Under the pieces are notes generated by a model. That model was not told the origin of the DNA and did no database searches. It worked only from the letters and a program-made list of their open reading frames with translations. Positions 15,060 to 17,514 of a stretch of 17,514 nt of DNA are shown here, in pieces. A program made the position numbers and the translations under genes. The DNA lies in assembly GCF_959608125.1 (NCBI RefSeq), contig NZ_CAUHPG010000032.1:1-17514 (forward strand), given 5' to 3'. How positions within the stretch are numbered: position 1 is the stretch's first letter; each line of letters opens with the position of its first letter. Origin of the DNA: an uncultured Slackia sp. (GTDB lineage: Bacteria > Actinomycetota > Coriobacteriia > Coriobacteriales > Eggerthellaceae).

Positions 15060-16031
15060 TTACAGCGCAAGCGCCGCGCGGACGTCGTAGCCCGACGCCT
15101 CGGTGGCCGCCTGGAAATCCTCCATGGCCTTTTTCTGCTCGGGCGTCATGGAAGCGGGAATATCCACGTGCAGCGTGATATTGAGCGATCCGTTGCCGCC
15201 GCCCTTCAGCTGCGGCGCGCCCTTGCCGGCGACGCGCAGCTTAGTGCCTTCCTGGGAACCCGCCGGCACCTTGATGCGAATCTTGGTTCCGTCGGGCGCG
15301 GGCACTACGACGCTTGCGCCCAGGGCGGCTTCGGCCGCGGTGACCGGCACCGTCATGAGCACATCGGCGCCCGAGCGCTCGAACACCGGATGCTCGGAGA
15401 TGCGCGTGGTGACCAGCAGGTCGCCGTTGGCGCCGCCGTTGGCGCCCGCAGCGCCCTTGCCGCGGAAACGCACGCGCCCGCCGTCCACCGCGCCTGCGGG
15501 AACCTTCACGTCGAGCGTCTCGGCCGCCGAGGAGCCGGGCACCTTCACGCTGACCTTCTTCGTGCAGCCATTGAATGCCTCGTCGAAGCTCACATGCAGC
15601 GTCACGTTCATGTCGCGGCCCTGCTGGGGACGGGCGGTATACTGCCCGCCGAAGCCCGACCCCGAGAATCCGGCGCCGCCGAAGATGTCGCCGATGTCCC
15701 AGTTGCTGCCGAAGGCGCCTTCGCCGCGGCGGATGCTTTCCAGAATGTCGGCCCAGCTGCCGGCGCCCGCGAACGGGTTCTGGCCCGCCGCGCCGCCCCA
15801 TCCGTAGGGAATGCTGCGCTCGTCGGCCGTGCCGTACTGGTCGTAGAGCTTGCGCTTCTTCTCGTCGCCGAGCACTTCGTAGGCTTCGTTGATTTCTTTG
15901 AACTTGGCCTCGTCGCCGCCGGCGTCGGGGTGATGCGTGCGCGCAAGCTTGCGGTACGCCTTCTTTATCTCCTCGGCGGTGGCGGTTTTGGACACGCCAA
16001 GGGTCTTGTAATAGTCCGGTGTTGCCGCCAT
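15060..16031 (-). CDS. dnaJ: DnaJ-family co-chaperone without zinc finger (class B, CbpA-like)
   Basis: 323 residues. It delivers substrates to DnaK and stimulates its ATPase. The ATG at 16031 (MAATPDYYKTLGV) begins the J-domain directly; a longer frame adds ten residues with no conserved match. The J-domain (4-70) has the essential HPD at 34-36. A Gly/Phe-rich region follows (about 80-130: GAFGSN, GGAGFSGSGFGG), then two beta-barrel substrate domains (VKVPAGAVDGGRVRFRGKG and IRIKVPAGSQEGTKLRVAGKG are the two matching strands). The four CxxCxGxG zinc motifs of class A DnaJ are absent; the only visible cysteine is in NGCTKK. It sits between grpE and hspR, the place where class A or class B forms occur in different actinobacteria. 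Confidence 0.93.
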   Translation of the reverse strand: MAATPDYYKTLGVSKTATAEEIKKAYRKLARTHHPDAGGDEAKFKEINEAYEVLGDEKKRKLYDQYGTADERSIPYGWGGAAGQNPFAGAGSWADILESIRRGEGAFGSNWDIGDIFGGAGFSGSGFGGQYTARPQQGRDMNVTLHVSFDEAFNGCTKKVSVKVPGSSAAETLDVKVPAGAVDGGRVRFRGKGAAGANGGANGDLLVTTRISEHPVFERSGADVLMTVPVTAAEAALGASVVVPAPDGTKIRIKVPAGSQEGTKLRVAGKGAPQLKGGGNGSLNITLHVDIPASMTPEQKKAMEDFQAATEASGYDVRAALAL

Positions 16032-16109
16032 GACCTGCCACCTTCCTTTCGTTTCGTTCACATGCCGTCACGGTCGCGTCGCCGCGCCGTCAACGGGCGT
16101 TTTCTACAA

Positions 16110-16136
16110 CGAAGGCGGACTTCGCGCCCGCCTTCG
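16110..16136 (-). terminator. Hairpin between grpE and dnaJ, possible attenuator or mRNA-processing site
   Basis: CGAAGGCGG (16110-16118) and CCGCCTTCG (16128-16136) form a perfect 9-bp stem with a 9-base loop, nine bases after the grpE stop. On the minus strand it is followed only by TTGTAG, a poor T-tract. It lies in the only large gap (113 bases) of an otherwise tight operon. Partial termination or protection of the dnaK-grpE mRNA end are the likely roles. Confidence 0.5.
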
Positions 16137-16144
16137 AAACCGTA

Positions 16145-16804
16145 TTATTCTTCTTCCGCCTCACGCTTGGGGCCGCCGGAGGAAATGGTAACCATGGCGG
16201 GGCGAAGCACCTTCTTGCCGAGGCGATAGCCCTTCTGGTAGACCTGGGCCACCGTTTCGTCGGGCACGCTCTCGTCGGGTACCGTGGCGACGGCCTGATG
16301 CTCGAGGGCATCGAACGGCTCGCCAGCCGGGTCGATCGCCTCAAGGCCGTGTTTGCCGAACACCTGGCACACCTTGGTGCTGATGGCCTTCACTCCGTCG
16401 AGCAGGCCTTCTTCGCCGTTCTGCTCGGCATGGGCGATCGCACGCTCGAAGTCGTCGAGCACGGGAAGCACGTCTTCCATGATCTTCTCCGCAGCGCGCA
16501 CCTTCATGTCGGCGGCCTCTTCGGCCGTGCGCTTGCGGTAGTTATCCCACTCGGCCTGCAGGCGCAGGTAGCGGTCCTTCATCGCGGCGGCTTCGGCTTC
16601 GGCCTTGGCCAGACGCTCGGCCTCGGCCACCACGGCCTCGGCTTCGGCGGCGATGTCGTCGGCCTCGCCCTCGGCCGGGCCGGCGGCCGCCTCGTCGGCG
16701 GCCTCGGTCACGGCTTCGGCTTCGGCGTTCTCGTCGCCTTCGCAACCCTCGATGGGGATCTCACGAACTTCGCGCTCGTCGGCGTTCTTCTCGTCGGCAG
16801 CCAT
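16145..16804 (-). CDS. grpE: Nucleotide exchange factor GrpE
   Basis: 219 residues. GrpE releases ADP from DnaK. The ATG at 16804 comes two bases after the dnaK stop, so translation is probably coupled. Residues 20-75 are very rich in Glu and Ala (EAEAVTEAADEAAAG, AEAERLAKAEAEAAA) and lead into the long dimeric helix, with the conserved WDNYRKRT (86-93) and VLPVLDDFERAI. The C-terminal beta domain is present (FDALEHQAVATV, YQKGYRLGKKVLRPAMVTIS). The acidic, repetitive N-terminus is typical of high-GC bacteria and gives many false open frames on the other strand. Confidence 0.96.
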   Translation of the reverse strand: MAADEKNADEREVREIPIEGCEGDENAEAEAVTEAADEAAAGPAEGEADDIAAEAEAVVAEAERLAKAEAEAAAMKDRYLRLQAEWDNYRKRTAEEAADMKVRAAEKIMEDVLPVLDDFERAIAHAEQNGEEGLLDGVKAISTKVCQVFGKHGLEAIDPAGEPFDALEHQAVATVPDESVPDETVAQVYQKGYRLGKKVLRPAMVTISSGGPKREAEEE

Positions 16805-16806
16805 GA

Positions 16807-17514
16807 TTACTTACCTTCGTTCTTGTCGTCGACCACTTCGTAGTCGGCCTCGATCGGGCCGTCGTCGGCCGGGTTGGCGGCGCCTGCGGCACCGGCGGCT
16901 GCTGCGCCGTCGGCCTGCTGAGCGCTGTAGACCACCTCGGCCAGCTTGTAACCGGCCTGCTGCAGCTTCTCGCCGGCAGCCTTGATGGCCTCGATGTCAG
17001 AACCCTCGAGCGCGGTCTTGGCCTCGGCGATAGCGGCCTCGGCGGCAGACTTGGTGTCGGCAGGAACCTTGTCACCCAGCTCGGAAAGCGTCTGCTCGGT
17101 GGCATTGACCAGAGAGTCGGTATTGTTGCGGACCTCGATCTCTTCCTTGCGCTTGGCGTCCTCGTCGGCATGGGCCTCGGCGTCTTTCACCATGCGGTCG
17201 ACTTCGTCGTCGGACAGGGCGGTGGAGCCGGAGATGGTGATCTGCTGCTGCTTGCCGGTGCCCAGGTCCTTAGCGGAGACGTTCACGATGCCGTTGGCGT
17301 CGATGTCGAACGTGACCTCGATCTGAGGCACGCCGCGACGGGCCGCGGGAATGCCGGTGAGCTGGAAGCGGCCGAGCGTCTTGTTGTCGTTGGCCATCTG
17401 GCGCTCGCCCTGCAGGACGTGGATTTCAACGGACGTCTGGTTGTCGGCGGCCGTGGAGTAGACCTCGGTCTTGCGGGTCGGGATCGTGGTGTTGCGCTCG
17501 ATCATCTTGGTCAT
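16807..17514 (-). CDS. dnaK: Chaperone DnaK, C-terminal 235 residues (5' end beyond the window)
   Basis: The gene runs off the right edge. The Met at the edge is internal: MTKMIERNTTIPTRKTEVYSTA normally follows the ATPase domain's LGVETLGG segment. The visible part is the substrate-binding domain: beta sandwich (VEIHVLQGER, GRFQLTGIPAA, VTFDIDANGIVNVSAKDLGTGK), then the helical lid (DDEVDRMVKDAEAHADEDAKRKEEIEVRN and on), and the Ala/Gly-rich disordered tail ending EADYEVVDDKNEGK, the usual C-terminal motif. DnaK binds unfolded segments and hands them on with DnaJ, GrpE and ClpB, all encoded downstream. The ATPase domain and the operon promoter lie outside the window. Confidence 0.97.
   Translation of the reverse strand: MTKMIERNTTIPTRKTEVYSTAADNQTSVEIHVLQGERQMANDNKTLGRFQLTGIPAARRGVPQIEVTFDIDANGIVNVSAKDLGTGKQQQITISGSTALSDDEVDRMVKDAEAHADEDAKRKEEIEVRNNTDSLVNATEQTLSELGDKVPADTKSAAEAAIAEAKTALEGSDIEAIKAAGEKLQQAGYKLAEVVYSAQQADGAAAAGAAGAANPADDGPIEADYEVVDDKNEGK

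Noticed and set aside
11873..15178. Plus-strand open frame of about 1100 codons opposite clpB and hspR
   Set aside because: The His/Arg/Leu/Gly-rich translation has no domain, and the minus strand encodes clearly recognisable ClpB and HspR. It is a by-product of high-GC codon use.

Overview
The window fits an anaerobic, high-GC, Gram-positive gut-type bacterium of the class Coriobacteriia, most likely Eggerthellaceae (Eggerthella, Slackia or Gordonibacter relatives). This is inferred from three things: an actinobacterial dnaK-grpE-dnaJ-hspR-clpB heat-shock cluster, a Tat-exported FumA/FAD_binding_2-type flavin reductase, and a divergent LuxR regulator with about twelve membrane segments. I could run no database search, so genus and species are open.

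Layout. (1) 1-2014, minus: the first 671 residues of a secreted surface protein with beta-helix-like repeats, open through the left edge, with its own candidate promoter. (2) 2357-5769: a divergent module made of a Tat lipoprotein flavin reductase (minus) and a membrane-bound LuxR-type regulator (plus), separated by a control region with a 13-bp tandem repeat. (3) 5810-7823: a small four-cysteine TSCPD protein and a membrane-anchored nuclease-fold protein (both minus), then a divergent membrane protein with two Ig-like repeats (plus). (4) 7901-8350, minus: an unrecognised 149-residue protein. (5) 8524-11803, minus: a copper-defence operon, operator-csoR-copA. CsoR has a cysteine-rich N-terminal tail, and CopA ends in a CopZ-like domain with its own ribosome-binding site and ATG. 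(6) 11856-17514, minus: the heat-shock operon read as dnaK (C-terminal part)-grpE-dnaJ-hspR-clpB, closed by a strong intrinsic terminator.

How they work together. Region 6 is a compact protein-quality operon: DnaK with GrpE and DnaJ, the disaggregase ClpB, and the probable operon repressor HspR. Region 5 is copper sensing and export: CsoR should sit on the palindrome in the csoR promoter and release it when Cu(I) binds, allowing CopA and possibly a separate CopZ-like chaperone to be made. Region 2 looks like an inducible respiratory unit in which the membrane regulator controls an extracytoplasmic reductase that probably does not use fumarate. Regions 1 and 3 add cell-surface and envelope proteins.

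I see no tRNA, rRNA, CRISPR array, insertion sequence or phage gene. No single wholly new system stands out. The strongest leads are the CopA/CopZ internal start, the CsoR cysteine tail, and the reductase-regulator module with its repeat.
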